DNA of 56,729 nt from DASWHF01 sp036393295 (GCA_036393295.1 DASWHF010000084.1:1-56729), one strand, 5' to 3'; numbered from the stretch's first letter, positions 30,597 to 39,602 are shown. The notes: generated by a model not told the origin, from the sequence alone. Made by a program: numbers and translations.

Positions 30597-31454
30597 CTAC
30601 GGCTTCCGCCCGGAGGAGAACAGCACCTCGACATCCAGCCACAGGCCCGACTCGCCGGCCAGCGGCTCGACCTCGGCCAGATGCTCGGCCCGGAAACGCT
30701 CGCGCGCGGTGTCGTCGAGCCTGAGCAGCGGCGCGCGCAGGCCGCTGTTCCAGATCACCGACCACCACTCGGCCGCGCCCTTGAGATGGTAGCCGAGCTG
30801 CTCGCGCGCGACCTCGACCTCGCCGAGGCCCGCGTCGCACAGCAGGTCCGCGCAGTTCTGCGGCTCGGCCAGGCGCTGGGCGGCCATGAGCCGCTCGGGC
30901 GGCGGCGCCGCGCCGTAGCGCTCGAGGCGCGCGAAGAACAGATCGGTCATCGGCCGCATCAGCCCGGCGCCGAAGCTGGTGAACATCAGTTGCCCGCCGG
31001 GGCGCAGCACGCGCACCCAGCCCGTGAGCGCCGCGGCCATGTCCGGCAGGAAGAACAATCCGAAGGAGCAGACCACATGATGGAAGTAATCGCGCCGGAA
31101 CTCGAGCGCCGCGGCGTCCATCCGGTGCAGATCGACGTTGGCGATACCGAACTTGGCGATCTTCTCGGCAAGCCGCGCGAGCATGCCCTCGGCCAGATCG
31201 ATGCCGACGACCCGGCCTTCCGCGCCCACCGCCTGGGCGGCGGCCAGCGTCACGGCGCCGGTGCCGCAGGCGACATCGAGGATCTTGTCGCCGCGCACAG
31301 GCGAAAGACGCAGCACCAGCCGGTCGGCCGCGAACGAAAAGAAGCGCAGCGCCGGATCGTCGTAGCCCGGCGCCAGCCGGTCGAACAGCGCGGCGCAGTC
31401 GCGCCGCACCGCCTCGGCATCGCCCGCCGCGGCGGCGGGCACCGTCCCGCTCAT
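30597..31454 (-). CDS. Class I SAM-dependent methyltransferase (UbiE/COQ5-like)
   Basis: A 285-residue methyltransferase. The SAM site is ILDVACGTGAVTLAAAQAVG with motif I VACGTG at about 61-66, then GIDLAEGML (motif post I), NVDLHRMDAAAL and a motif IV-like FHHVVCSFGLFFLPD, and motif V LRPGGQLMFT. Menaquinone/ubiquinone and small-metabolite methyltransferases share this layout, so the substrate is not given. The ATG at 31454 overlaps the stop of the patatin gene upstream by four bases, so the two are coupled. Confidence 0.88.
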   Translation of the reverse strand: MSGTVPAAAAGDAEAVRRDCAALFDRLAPGYDDPALRFFSFAADRLVLRLSPVRGDKILDVACGTGAVTLAAAQAVGAEGRVVGIDLAEGMLARLAEKIAKFGIANVDLHRMDAAALEFRRDYFHHVVCSFGLFFLPDMAAALTGWVRVLRPGGQLMFTSFGAGLMRPMTDLFFARLERYGAAPPPERLMAAQRLAEPQNCADLLCDAGLGEVEVAREQLGYHLKGAAEWWSVIWNSGLRAPLLRLDDTARERFRAEHLAEVEPLAGESGLWLDVEVLFSSGRKP

Positions 31455-32359
31455 CGCCCCGCGGCCAGCCGCGCGCTCTCGGCCGTCTGCCAGGCGGCGA
31501 TGCGCGCGCGGATCTCCGGGAGCGCGGCGCGCGCCGCCTCGATGCCGGCCTGCATCGCCGGCTTCTTCTGGCTGAAGTCCATCATGCCGACGCTGCCGAC
31601 GCGCGGCTGGATCATGATGTCGGCGTCGCGCTTCTTGAACTCGGCGTTGGCGTTGAACATGATCCACACCGCCTGCAGGGTCACGTCCATCAGGTTGGCG
31701 ATGTTGTAGTTCACCACGCTCTCGCCGATGTCGACCGCGATCACGATGTCGGCGCCCTTCTCGCGCGCCACCGCCACCGGCACGTTGTCGACCACGCCGC
31801 CGTCGACCAGCAGCCGGCCCTGGTGGGCGACCGGCTGGAACACACCGGGGATCGAGCAACTGGCGCGCACCGCGCGCGCCACCGGGCCCTTGTCCAGCAC
31901 CACGCGGGTGCCGCGGTTCAGGTCGGTCGCGACCGCCGCGAACGGCAGCTTGAGCTCGTCGATGCCGTTCACCGGTATCTTGGCGGCGACGAACGCCTCG
32001 AGTTTGTCGCCCTTCACCGGGCCCATGCCGACGTTGAGGATGGAATAATCGAAGATATCGGTGCGCTCGAGCGAGAACGCCGTCCATTCCAGCTCGAAGC
32101 TGTTGGCATGGTGTGCATAGAGCGCGCCGATCAGGCTGCCGACGCTGGTCCCCACGACCAGGTCGATCGGAATCTTCTCCTGCTCCAGCACCCGGATCAC
32201 GCCGACATGGGCGAAGCCGCGGGCCGCCCCGCCGCCCAGCACCAGGGCGATGCGCGGCGCCCGCGCCTCGCCGCCGGCCGCCGGATCCGGACGCGTGGGC
32301 GCGGTACAGGCGACCAGGGACACAATCAGCAGGCTAACCGCCAGAGTTCTTGGGGTCAT
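31451..32359 (-). CDS. Patatin-like phospholipase, lipoprotein (RssA-like)
   Basis: A 302-residue predicted lipid hydrolase. The signal has lipobox SLVAC with Cys18. The patatin domain has an oxyanion loop GGGAARGFAHVG at 42-53, nucleophile Ser72 in GTSVG and Asp186 in the DGG box, so the Ser-Asp dyad is complete. RssA-type and other small patatins act on phospholipids in the envelope. It lies upstream of and overlaps the methyltransferase gene. The overlapped pair may act on the same lipid pathway, which is inference. Confidence 0.88.
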   Translation of the reverse strand: MTPRTLAVSLLIVSLVACTAPTRPDPAAGGEARAPRIALVLGGGAARGFAHVGVIRVLEQEKIPIDLVVGTSVGSLIGALYAHHANSFELEWTAFSLERTDIFDYSILNVGMGPVKGDKLEAFVAAKIPVNGIDELKLPFAAVATDLNRGTRVVLDKGPVARAVRASCSIPGVFQPVAHQGRLLVDGGVVDNVPVAVAREKGADIVIAVDIGESVVNYNIANLMDVTLQAVWIMFNANAEFKKRDADIMIQPRVGSVGMMDFSQKKPAMQAGIEAARAALPEIRARIAAWQTAESARLAAGR

Positions 32360-32579
32360 GGCAAGGTCTTTGCATAGGAATCAAAGGTAGGCGCTCGCGG
32401 CACGGTGGCCCATTCTACACCCAGTGACCCGGACCCCGGCCAGCGCCGCCCGGCACCCGGCCGATCGGGCGGGACGGGTGGGATTATTGGCCCAGGATCG
32501 CTAGACGGGGAAGGTTTATGGCCTAGCCTATACACAGAGAAGGACCTCGCAGCTCGCCCGGACAAGGCCGTCCATAGTC

Positions 32580-32585
32580 TATAAT
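32580..32585 (+). promoter_or_regulatory. Candidate -10 element before the Sel1-like gene at 32638
   Basis: A perfect TATAAT is 52 bases before the ATG at 32638 in an AT-richer patch; a -35 at the right spacing is not convincing. GGGAGAGG ahead of the ATG is a good ribosome site. Confidence 0.35.
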
Positions 32586-32637
32586 TATTCCCTAATATAA
32601 CCTGGTCAGTTGATCTTCATTTTGCGGGAGAGGTGAG

Positions 32638-33555
32638 ATGTCCAAGCTCGTTGCCTTATTGCTTGCCCTGTGCGTGTTCGCGCCGGCGTTCGCCGCCGAG
32701 TCCGAGGACGTGCAGGTCCGTATATTCAAGCTGTTCCTGCAGCGCGCGCAGGAAGGCGACATGAACTCCCAGTTCATCATCGGCCACCGCTACGAGATCG
32801 GGGTCGGCACCAATCAGGACATGGATCAGGCCTATTCCTGGTACCAGAAAGCGGCGGCCCAGGGACACCCGATGGCCCAGCAGAAGCTTGAAAGCCGCAT
32901 GAGCGCCGCGGAAAAGGCGGAGAAGGCCAGGCAGGAGGCGGCCGCGGAGACCAAGGTCCGCGAGCAGGCCGAGGCCGCGGCGCGCGCCAGGGCCGCCGCC
33001 GATACCCGCGCCCGCGAACAGTCCGAGGCCGCGGCACGCACCCGCGCCGCCGCGGCCAAGGCCGCCGCGGCGCCGAAACCGGCTGCCAAGGCCCCGCTGG
33101 CCGCGACCCCCAAGGTCCAGCAGCGCGAGCCGGCCGAGCAGACTTACGACACCTTGAACCTGGTGCTCAACGGCAAGTGGTTCCGCAACCAGTACGCGGC
33201 CGAGTATCTGCCGTCCGCCACGACCAGCTGCCTGCAGGCCGGCGCCAGCGACGTCGTGTGCTTCTCCGGCGAGCTGACGCGCAATGTCGGCGACCAGTCG
33301 CTGGTATTCACGGTGAAGTCGACCCTGTCGGGCTTCCAGGGCAACGGCAGCTTTCGCGTGAACTATGTTTATAACGTCATGCATATCGACAAGATCCGCG
33401 ACGGCGGCTCGGGCGTGGCGCCCGAACACTCCGACCTGGCGGTCCGGACCGGCTGGCAGGAACCCGGCATCAACATCGACTGCCGCCTGAACGACGACCG
33501 CAGCATCGCCTGCAGCAAGGACCGGAAGAACGTGATTCAGTACTCCCGGCGCTGA
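32638..33555 (+). CDS. Periplasmic protein with Sel1-like repeats and an Ala-rich coiled coil, first of two paralogues
   Basis: A 305-residue precursor with a signal peptide ending AFA (about residue 19). Residues 25-82 are Sel1/TPR-like: LFLQRAQEGDMNSQFIIGHR and DQAYSWYQKAAAQGHPMAQQ. Residues 86-155 form an Ala/Glu/Arg helix (EKARQEAAAETKVREQAEAA and onward) of TolA-like character. The C-terminal 140 residues form a separate domain with Cys in TTSCLQAGASDVVCF and IDCRLNDDRSIACS, perhaps disulfide bonded. The gene at 33673 has the same signal-repeat-helix plan, so they are paralogues. A role in periplasm-spanning contacts is a guess from architecture. Confidence 0.75.
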   Translation: MSKLVALLLALCVFAPAFAAESEDVQVRIFKLFLQRAQEGDMNSQFIIGHRYEIGVGTNQDMDQAYSWYQKAAAQGHPMAQQKLESRMSAAEKAEKARQEAAAETKVREQAEAAARARAAADTRAREQSEAAARTRAAAAKAAAAPKPAAKAPLAATPKVQQREPAEQTYDTLNLVLNGKWFRNQYAAEYLPSATTSCLQAGASDVVCFSGELTRNVGDQSLVFTVKSTLSGFQGNGSFRVNYVYNVMHIDKIRDGGSGVAPEHSDLAVRTGWQEPGINIDCRLNDDRSIACSKDRKNVIQYSRR

Positions 33556-33672
33556 CCCGGTGCCGGGGAAGGACTGCCGATGACGGCTCGGATGCCGGCG
33601 GCTCGACCGTTGTCGATCCGTAATGGGACCCAATGCAACCAATACGCGATCCGCGCATTAGCGAGACGTTCC

Positions 33673-34332
33673 ATGTTCAAGCATTATCGATTCTTCTTCC
33701 TATGGCTGGCGCTGGCCGTGGCCGCGCCGGTCCAGGCCGACGAGCTCGACCCGATCTCGGTCGGCCTGTTCAAAGTGCAGATGGACCTGGCCCAGAGCGG
33801 CGACCCCGCCGGCCAGTACCATGTCGGCGAGATGTACGAAAAGGGCCTGGGCACGGCGCAGAGCTGGGACGAGGCCTTCGTCTGGTACACCAAGGCCGCC
33901 GCCCAGGGCAACGCCAAGGCGCTCGGCAAGATCGAGAACTGGGAGCGCACCAAGCACGAGGCGATCCGCGCCCAGGAGCGCGCGGCCGCCGAGGTGCGGG
34001 CGCTGGACGAGGCCCAGCAGGCGGCCAAGGCGCGCGAGCGCGCGGCCGCCGAAGCGGCCGCGCGCGCCAAGGCCGAGGCCAAGGCACGCGCCGAGGCCGA
34101 GGCCAAGGCGCGCGAGCGCGCCAAGGCCGAAGCCGAGGCCAAGACCAAGGTCAAACAACAGTCGGAAACGGCGGCCAAGGCCAAGCAACAGGCCGAAGCC
34201 AAGCCGGCCCCCAAGCCCGCGCCGGCCGAGCCGCCCAAGACCGCCGCCACCGAGCCCGCGGCCGACGACCCCGAGTTCAAGGCCAACCCCTGCAAGGGCC
34301 CGCAGGCGAAATTCCTGTCCACCTGCAAGTAA
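33673..34332 (+). CDS. Periplasmic Sel1-repeat and Ala-rich coiled-coil protein, second paralogue
   Basis: A 219-residue precursor starting at the ATG at 33673 (FFFLWLALAVAAPVQA as signal). The Sel1-like pair is MDLAQSGDPAGQYHVGEMYE and DEAFVWYTKAAAQGNAKALG, then about 100 residues of nearly pure Ala/Glu/Lys/Arg helix, then a Pro/Lys/Ala linker and a short Cys-containing end (NPCKGPQAKFLSTCK). It matches the gene at 32638 in plan and in the AQ.GD...Q/Y.G and W.KAAAQG words but lacks the 140-residue terminal domain. The long repeat-rich helix has strongly biased codon use. The pair is likely a tandem duplication. Confidence 0.75.
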   Translation: MFKHYRFFFLWLALAVAAPVQADELDPISVGLFKVQMDLAQSGDPAGQYHVGEMYEKGLGTAQSWDEAFVWYTKAAAQGNAKALGKIENWERTKHEAIRAQERAAAEVRALDEAQQAAKARERAAAEAAARAKAEAKARAEAEAKARERAKAEAEAKTKVKQQSETAAKAKQQAEAKPAPKPAPAEPPKTAATEPAADDPEFKANPCKGPQAKFLSTCK

Positions 34333-34350
34333 GCCGGCCCGCCCAAATAA

Positions 34351-34380
34351 AAAGGCCCGGTGCGAACCGGGCCTTTTTTT
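34351..34380. terminator. Bidirectional terminator between two convergent genes
   Basis: Stem GGCCCGGT (34354-34361) and ACCGGGCC (34366-34373) with a four-base loop, extended by AAA/TTT, has A-tract on the left and seven T on the right, so it can stop transcription both ways. Confidence 0.92.
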
Positions 34381-34398
34381 GCTCGGGTGCTGGCGCGC

Positions 34399-34818
34399 TC
34401 AGGGCACGATCAGCAAGACCTTCACGGAGCGGTCGAGAACCTTGCCGTCGACGTAGCCGATGGCGTCGGGGTTGCGGGAGACGAATTCCTTCACCGCCTC
34501 GTCGCCGCCGAGCTCCTGGGGCGGCCGGGCCTTGCCGGTAAACAGCAGCTTGGACCAGTGGGTCTTCACCGCGCGGTCGTCCATCTGCACCACCGACTTG
34601 TAGAACTTGTCGCGCGCGGCGCCGGCGCCCTGGTCGACCGCGGTCACCTGCGTGCCGCTCGACAGTGTCCGGGTCTTGCCCAGATACACCCGCGCCGCCT
34701 CATCCGCGGTGATGCCGGTGGTCGGATTGCTGGGATGGGCAATGATGGCGAGACCGGCATTGGCCACAGCGGAGACAGTGGCAAGCACCAGGCTTGCGAG
34801 CAGCGGGAGGATTTTCAT
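34399..34818 (-). CDS. Small PstS-like substrate-binding protein
   Basis: A 139-residue secreted protein, signal peptide ending ANA near residue 21. It has LAIIAHPSNPTTGITADEAARVYLG, then TQVTAVDQGAGAARDKFYKSV and PDAIGYVDGKVLDRSVKVLL (parts), like the compact periplasmic phosphate ABC transporter substrate-binding (PBP-like) proteins. These are half the length of PstS and are often found beside porins or sensor kinases in proteobacteria. The ligand is unknown; phosphate is plausible by family. The porin gene at 34864 lies immediately upstream on the same strand with 45 bases between, so it reads as a pair. Confidence 0.8.
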   Translation of the reverse strand: MKILPLLASLVLATVSAVANAGLAIIAHPSNPTTGITADEAARVYLGKTRTLSSGTQVTAVDQGAGAARDKFYKSVVQMDDRAVKTHWSKLLFTGKARPPQELGGDEAVKEFVSRNPDAIGYVDGKVLDRSVKVLLIVP

Positions 34819-34863
34819 TACTTGCGTCTCGATTGGATATAAAAATATGAAGAACCGGCAAAT

Positions 34864-36042
34864 TTAAAACACCACGTCGACCGCGAGGCTGTAAATCATC
34901 ACCTTGTCGTCCGGATCGCTGGAAAATGCGCCGTTCGGATCGGCGATCAACAGACCGCGCGTGCCGTCCTCGGGCTGCACCTGCTGGGCCTCGACCTTCA
35001 GCGCGGCGCCGCTGCCGAGCTCGTAGCGGAAGCCCGCGGTGATGGACTTCTGAATTAGCGGCACGTCGCCGAACGGCCCGACCGGATCGTTGTAATCGCG
35101 CAGGTCCGCGTAGGTGACATGCGGCAGGAACTTGCCGATGCGGTAGCCGAGGGTGCCGTAGAAGCCCTTCTGGTTGGGGAACGCCAGGTTGGCGCCGCCG
35201 TCGATGATGCGCCGGAAATACTCCGAGTACATCACGATGTTCATCCAGTCGACCGTGAACCCGGCGCTGGCGAACTTCACGTCGTCGTCCACCACGCCGA
35301 ACAACGGCGCGCCGACCTGGGTCGTCAGCCAGCCGCCGCGGACCGAGAAGGCGTCGGTGCCGAAACTCGTGTTGACACCCACCATATGGTCGGCGGTGAA
35401 ACCCACGTTGAGGACGGTGCCCGGCGGCAGGTCAGGATCGAAAAAGAAATTGTATGCAGGTATCGCCTCCTGCGGCATCAGCGCCTCCGCACCCTTGCTC
35501 TGCCCGAAGTACGGCTGGAACAGGAACACCGCGTCGCCGACGTTGAACCGCAGCAGCATGTCGACGCCGTTGATGGTCGAGATCGGGTTGGAGCTGTAGA
35601 CCTCCTGCGGCGGGCGGATCCAGGGATAGGCGAAACCGACCTCGATGTAGTCCGAGATCAGGAAGGTGGTCAGTTTCACCTTGCCCATGCGCAGCGCCAG
35701 CGGCTCGTTGACGTGGTAAGTCACGAACGCCCAGTCGGCCTTCATGTTGAAATCGTCGCTGCTGCCGCGCGCCAGCAGCTGGCCGGTGACGTCGATCTTC
35801 GGATTCACCTTGGCCGAGATCTGCAGGCCCATGCGGCTGTCGTTGGTGAAGCCGACGCGATTGGTGATGTTGCCGTCCTGGGAGACCGTGCGGTTCTCGC
35901 CCAGGTTGCCGAGCGGCCGCGCATCGCCGTAGGTCGCGCCCGCCGTCAGAAATCCGTTGATGGTGATTCCTTCCACGGCCTGCGCCGCTCCTGCTGTCAG
36001 ACACAGCGAGGCCGCGCAGGTACGTAATAGCCACATCTTCAT
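34864..36042 (-). CDS. Outer-membrane beta-barrel porin
   Basis: A 392-residue precursor with a signal peptide ending AAQA near residue 22. The mature part begins VEGITINGFLTAGATYG and alternates amphipathic strands to a C-terminal Phe (SLAVDVVF), the barrel assembly signal. Loop segments rich in Asp and Gly suit a solute pore. It differs from the OprP-type porin at 4493. Coupled with a small PstS-like protein downstream, it likely provides outer-membrane passage for the same ligand. GAGGGG precedes the ATG. Confidence 0.85.
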   Translation of the reverse strand: MKMWLLRTCAASLCLTAGAAQAVEGITINGFLTAGATYGDARPLGNLGENRTVSQDGNITNRVGFTNDSRMGLQISAKVNPKIDVTGQLLARGSSDDFNMKADWAFVTYHVNEPLALRMGKVKLTTFLISDYIEVGFAYPWIRPPQEVYSSNPISTINGVDMLLRFNVGDAVFLFQPYFGQSKGAEALMPQEAIPAYNFFFDPDLPPGTVLNVGFTADHMVGVNTSFGTDAFSVRGGWLTTQVGAPLFGVVDDDVKFASAGFTVDWMNIVMYSEYFRRIIDGGANLAFPNQKGFYGTLGYRIGKFLPHVTYADLRDYNDPVGPFGDVPLIQKSITAGFRYELGSGAALKVEAQQVQPEDGTRGLLIADPNGAFSSDPDDKVMIYSLAVDVVF

Positions 36043-36422
36043 GGATTATCCCCTCACAGTTGGGAAACCGACTTTTTCTTTTGCCGTCCGTGGGTTATTT
36101 GACACGAGGTCCGCTCCGGTGGGCGCCTGGCGCTCGTTTCCGTCCAGGCCCTGGTGGGGGTAACTATAGCTTTATCATCCGCTTGGTGCCAGCGAAGGCC
36201 AAACGGCGCGAAATATTCCCACGAACCGCCGCCGGAGGCGCGATTTAGACCGGCTCCAGGACGGTCGGCGGCCGAAGTCCGGCGCGCGGCCACTCATCCG
36301 CCGTGAGCGGCGTATCGTCCGGTTGGCGTTTCGTCCCCGGCCCGGGCATGCCATATTTTCAGGACCCAGGCCCGAACCCATGGCCGTGGGCTATATTGAG
36401 TATCCCGGTGTCGAGACGAGTC
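36043..36422. promoter_or_regulatory. Divergent 380-base gap between porin and zinc-ribbon gene
   Basis: This gap is longer than most in the window. A TATATT box at 36392-36397 is 25 bases before the ATG at 36423 and may be a -10. On the porin side I see only the Shine-Dalgarno. There is no ORF with coding character, no clear inverted repeat and no tRNA. Confidence 0.35.
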
Positions 36423-37625
36423 ATGGTGAGCATCTTCTACAAGGATTGCCCCCATTGCGCGGCCACCCACGCCGCGAGTGCGACGGTGTGCAGCTGCGGT
36501 TATGCCTTCCACGCCGACGCCGATACCGCCGAAATCGCGCCCGAGATCGTCGGCGCCCAGGAGGAAAGCCTCTACGAGGCCTACCTGGCCGCCCGTGCCG
36601 CCCAGGCCGTCGAGAATCTGGCCGATGCCCGCGCCAAGCTCAACGCCGACCCCCGCAATTCCCAGAAGGCGAACCAGCTCCGCGAGGCCGAGGCCGCGGC
36701 GCAGGCCGCCGAGTCCGAGCTGGCGGCGCAGCGCGTCAAGACCGCCGCCGCCCTCAAGGTCGCCGAATCCGTCAAATCCGCGCGCGCCGAGCAGCAGGCG
36801 CGCGCGGCACGTCCGGCCCCGGCCGTCGCCCGGCATGCGCCGGCTTCGACCGCCCAGTCGTCGGGTCGATCGACGCCAAAGAATGGCCGCAAGGCCGACG
36901 CCGCGCGCCAGGCGGCCATCCTGGCCGAGACCACGGCGCGCGCCAGCTATGCCGCCGAAGCCGCCCAGGCCCGCCGCGAGGCGGAGGCGGAAGCGCGCGC
37001 GGCCGCCGCGCGCGAGGCCGAGGCCTGGCGCGCCGCCGAAGAGCTCGCCGAGAAGGAACGCAAGGCGGCCGCCGCGCGCGCCGACCGCGAACGCCGCGAG
37101 GCCGAACGCCAGGCCCGTGCGGCGGCCGAAGCCGCCAAGGCGCGCCGCCGCGCCGAGGCTGAGCGCGCCGAGCGCGAAACCGCGGCGCGCGCCGCCCAGG
37201 CCGAACGCGAGCATGCCGAGCGCGTCGCCCGCGCCCGCCAGGCGGTGCGGGCCGCCAAGGCCCGCGCCGAGATTACGCGGCTGCGCGAATCCGGCGAGCA
37301 CGAACAGGCGCCGCCCACCTTCCGCGCCGCGCAGGCCGCCAAGGCCGAACGCGCCGTGGCCACGGCGCGCGCCCAGAAGAACGGCAAGCGCGCCAACGGC
37401 GCGCAACTCCGCGCCCTCGACTCGGACCGCCCCGCGCAGAAACTCGCGCCGCCCAAGCAGGCCAACACCCAGGAGTGCCCGAACTGCACGGCCGACGTGG
37501 CGCTGAACGCCCGCCAGTGCCGCTGTGGCTATGTCTTCCCCGCCGGCGAGACCGAACTGCCGGTGCTGGCCCTGAACGCCGACGAGCTCAGCAACATCCT
37601 CGGCCCCGGCCGCGCCCGCCGCTGA
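36423..37625 (+). CDS. Ala-rich coiled-coil protein capped by zinc ribbons at both ends
   Basis: A 400-residue protein. The N-terminus has CPHC followed by CSCGYAF (residues 9-26), and the C-terminus has CPNC followed by CRCGYVF (about 353-376): two related treble-clef/zinc-ribbon elements. Between them are 300 residues of Ala/Glu/Arg/Lys heptad-like helix (REAEAEARAAAAREAEAWRA and similar), probably a long cytoplasmic coiled coil. No signal peptide is present. The start chosen is the ATG at 36423 because it puts the first CPHC at the N-terminus. I do not recognise a named family with this layout. A structural or DNA/RNA-scaffold role is possible but not shown. Confidence 0.7.
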   Translation: MVSIFYKDCPHCAATHAASATVCSCGYAFHADADTAEIAPEIVGAQEESLYEAYLAARAAQAVENLADARAKLNADPRNSQKANQLREAEAAAQAAESELAAQRVKTAAALKVAESVKSARAEQQARAARPAPAVARHAPASTAQSSGRSTPKNGRKADAARQAAILAETTARASYAAEAAQARREAEAEARAAAAREAEAWRAAEELAEKERKAAAARADRERREAERQARAAAEAAKARRRAEAERAERETAARAAQAEREHAERVARARQAVRAAKARAEITRLRESGEHEQAPPTFRAAQAAKAERAVATARAQKNGKRANGAQLRALDSDRPAQKLAPPKQANTQECPNCTADVALNARQCRCGYVFPAGETELPVLALNADELSNILGPGRARR

Positions 37626-37644
37626 CATTTTGACGCGCCGTGAC

Positions 37645-37719
37645 GGTGGGGCTGGGCCCCACCCTACCTGTGCTTCTTTGCTGACGTACAGCAGGTGTAG
37701 GGCGGGGCCATGCCCCGCC
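37645..37719. repeat. Twin hairpin repeat between convergent genes
   Basis: Two 8-bp hairpins with three-base loops, GGTGGGGC/GCCCCACC (37645-37663) and GGCGGGGC/GCCCCGCC (37701-37719), are flanked by CCCTAC and GTAGGG words. Similar GTAGGGYGGGGC repeats are common in proteobacterial intergenic regions. No T-tract follows, so a terminator role is weak. Confidence 0.65.
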
Positions 37720-37724
37720 GCCGG

Positions 37725-39602
37725 TCAGTCCGTCCGCGTCGCTGCCAGCAGCGCGTTCATGCGCCGCACGAAGGCGGCCGGGTCGTCGAGCTGGCCGCCT
37801 TCGCTCAATACCGACTGCTCGTACAACAGCCAGGCCAGGTCCTGGGCGCATTCGGGTCGCTGCTCGGTCTTGAGCCGCGCGAGCAGCGGGTGGGCCGGAT
37901 TGATCTCCAGGATGCGCTTGCCGGCGGGCAGCGTCTGCCCCGCCGCCTTCAACAGGCGCTCCAGATTGGCGCTCAGGTCGTGCTCGTCAGCCACCAGGCA
38001 GGCCGGCGACTCGGTGAGGCGTTCGGTCGCGCGCACGTCCTTGACGCGGTCGCCGAGCGCCGACTTGATGCGCTCGATCAGGTCCTTGGACGCCTCCGCG
38101 GACGGCGGCGGCGCGGCCGCGTCGGCGGCGCCGAGCTTGCCGAGATCGAGCGCACCCCTGGCCACCGACTTGAGCGGCTTGCCGTCGAACTCGGTGAGGT
38201 GCTCGACCAGCCACTCGTCGATGCGGTCGTGCAGCAGCAGCACCTCGATGCCGCGTTTGCGGAAGATCTCCAGATGCGGGCTGCTCCGGGCCGCGGTGAA
38301 TCCGTCGGCGGTGATGTAATAGATGTGCCCCTGGCCGTCCTTCATGCGCGCGACGTAATCGGCGAACGCGACGCGCTCGTCCTCGCTGTCGGTATGGGTC
38401 GAGGCGAAGCGCAGCAGCCGCGCGATGCGCTCGCGGTTGGCCGGGTCCTCGACCACGCCCTCCTTCAGCACGCGGCCGAACTCCTTCCAGAACTGGGCGT
38501 ACTTCTCCGGCGCCCCGGCGGCGAGCTCGTCGAGCAGGTCGAGCACGCGCTTGACCGAGCCGGAGCGGATCGCGTCGATGTCCTTGCTGTGCTGGAGGAT
38601 CTCGCGCGAAATGTTGAGCGGCAGGTCGGCGGAATCGATCACGCCGCGCACGAAGCGCAGATAGTTCGGCATGAGCTGCTCGGCGTCGTCCATGATGAAC
38701 ACCCGCCGCACGTAGAGCTTGACGCCGTGACGCGGCGTGCGCTCCCACAGATCGAAGGGTGCGCGCTTCGGGAGATAAAGCAGCGAAATGTATTCCTGCT
38801 TGCCCTCGACCCGGCTGTGGACATGCGCGAGCGGCGCCTCGAAGTCGTGCGCGACATGCTTGTAGAACTCGTCGTACTCCTCGGGCGTGATCTCGCTCTT
38901 GGGCCGCGCCCACAGCGCCGCGGCGCGGTTGACGGTCTCCTCGCCCTGCCCGTCGGCCCTGGCCATGACGATCGGCAGGGTGATGTGGTCGGAATACTTG
39001 CGCACGATGCCGCGCAGCCGGTGGGCGTCCAGGAACTCGTCCTCGCCTTCCTTGAGATGCAGCACCACCTCGGTGCCGCGCGCCGGACGCTCGACCGTTT
39101 CCAGCGTGTACTCACCCTTGCCGTCCGACTCCCAGCGCACGCCGTGCTCGGCGCCGAGGCCCGCGCGGCGCGTGGTGAGCGCGACCTTGTCCGCGACGAT
39201 GAAGGCGGAATAGAAACCCACGCCGAACTGGCCGATCAGCCGCAGATCCTGGGCCTGGTCGCCGGTCAGCCGCGCCAGGAACTGGCGGGTGCCGGACTGG
39301 GCGATGGTGCCGATGTTGTCGACCACCTCGGCGCGGCTCATGCCGACGCCGTTGTCGGTGATGGTGATAGTGCGCGCCGCCGTGTCGAAGGCGATGCGGA
39401 TGCTGAGATCGCTGTCGCCCTCGTACAGGGCGTCGTCGGTGAGCGCCTCGAAACGCAGCTTGTCGGCGGCATCCGAGGCGTTGGAGATCAGCTCGCGGAG
39501 GAAAATCTCCTTGTTGCTATATAAGGAATGGATCATCAGGTCCAGCAATTGCCGGACCTCGGTCTGGAATCCCAGGGTTTCCTTGTGGGCGTCTACGCTC
39601 AT
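37725..39602 (-). CDS. htpG: Molecular chaperone HtpG (Hsp90)
   Basis: ATP-dependent chaperone, cytoplasmic, 625 residues, starting at the ATG at 39602. The GHKL ATPase domain has LRELISNASDAADKLRF (the E and N for Mg-ATP), TDNGVGMSRAE and IGQFGVGFYSAF. The middle domain has NYLRFVRGVIDSADLPLNIS with the catalytic-loop Arg, and the C-terminal dimerisation domain follows, ending RMNALLAATRTD. The family length and landmarks are normal. It is a single-gene unit convergent with the zinc-ribbon gene. Confidence 0.98.
   Translation of the reverse strand: MSVDAHKETLGFQTEVRQLLDLMIHSLYSNKEIFLRELISNASDAADKLRFEALTDDALYEGDSDLSIRIAFDTAARTITITDNGVGMSRAEVVDNIGTIAQSGTRQFLARLTGDQAQDLRLIGQFGVGFYSAFIVADKVALTTRRAGLGAEHGVRWESDGKGEYTLETVERPARGTEVVLHLKEGEDEFLDAHRLRGIVRKYSDHITLPIVMARADGQGEETVNRAAALWARPKSEITPEEYDEFYKHVAHDFEAPLAHVHSRVEGKQEYISLLYLPKRAPFDLWERTPRHGVKLYVRRVFIMDDAEQLMPNYLRFVRGVIDSADLPLNISREILQHSKDIDAIRSGSVKRVLDLLDELAAGAPEKYAQFWKEFGRVLKEGVVEDPANRERIARLLRFASTHTDSEDERVAFADYVARMKDGQGHIYYITADGFTAARSSPHLEIFRKRGIEVLLLHDRIDEWLVEHLTEFDGKPLKSVARGALDLGKLGAADAAAPPPSAEASKDLIERIKSALGDRVKDVRATERLTESPACLVADEHDLSANLERLLKAAGQTLPAGKRILEINPAHPLLARLKTEQRPECAQDLAWLLYEQSVLSEGGQLDDPAAFVRRMNALLAATRTD

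Noticed and set aside
37645..37719. Factor-independent terminator for htpG or the zinc-ribbon gene
   Set aside because: The hairpins are strong but no T-tract follows on either strand, so they are listed as repeats.
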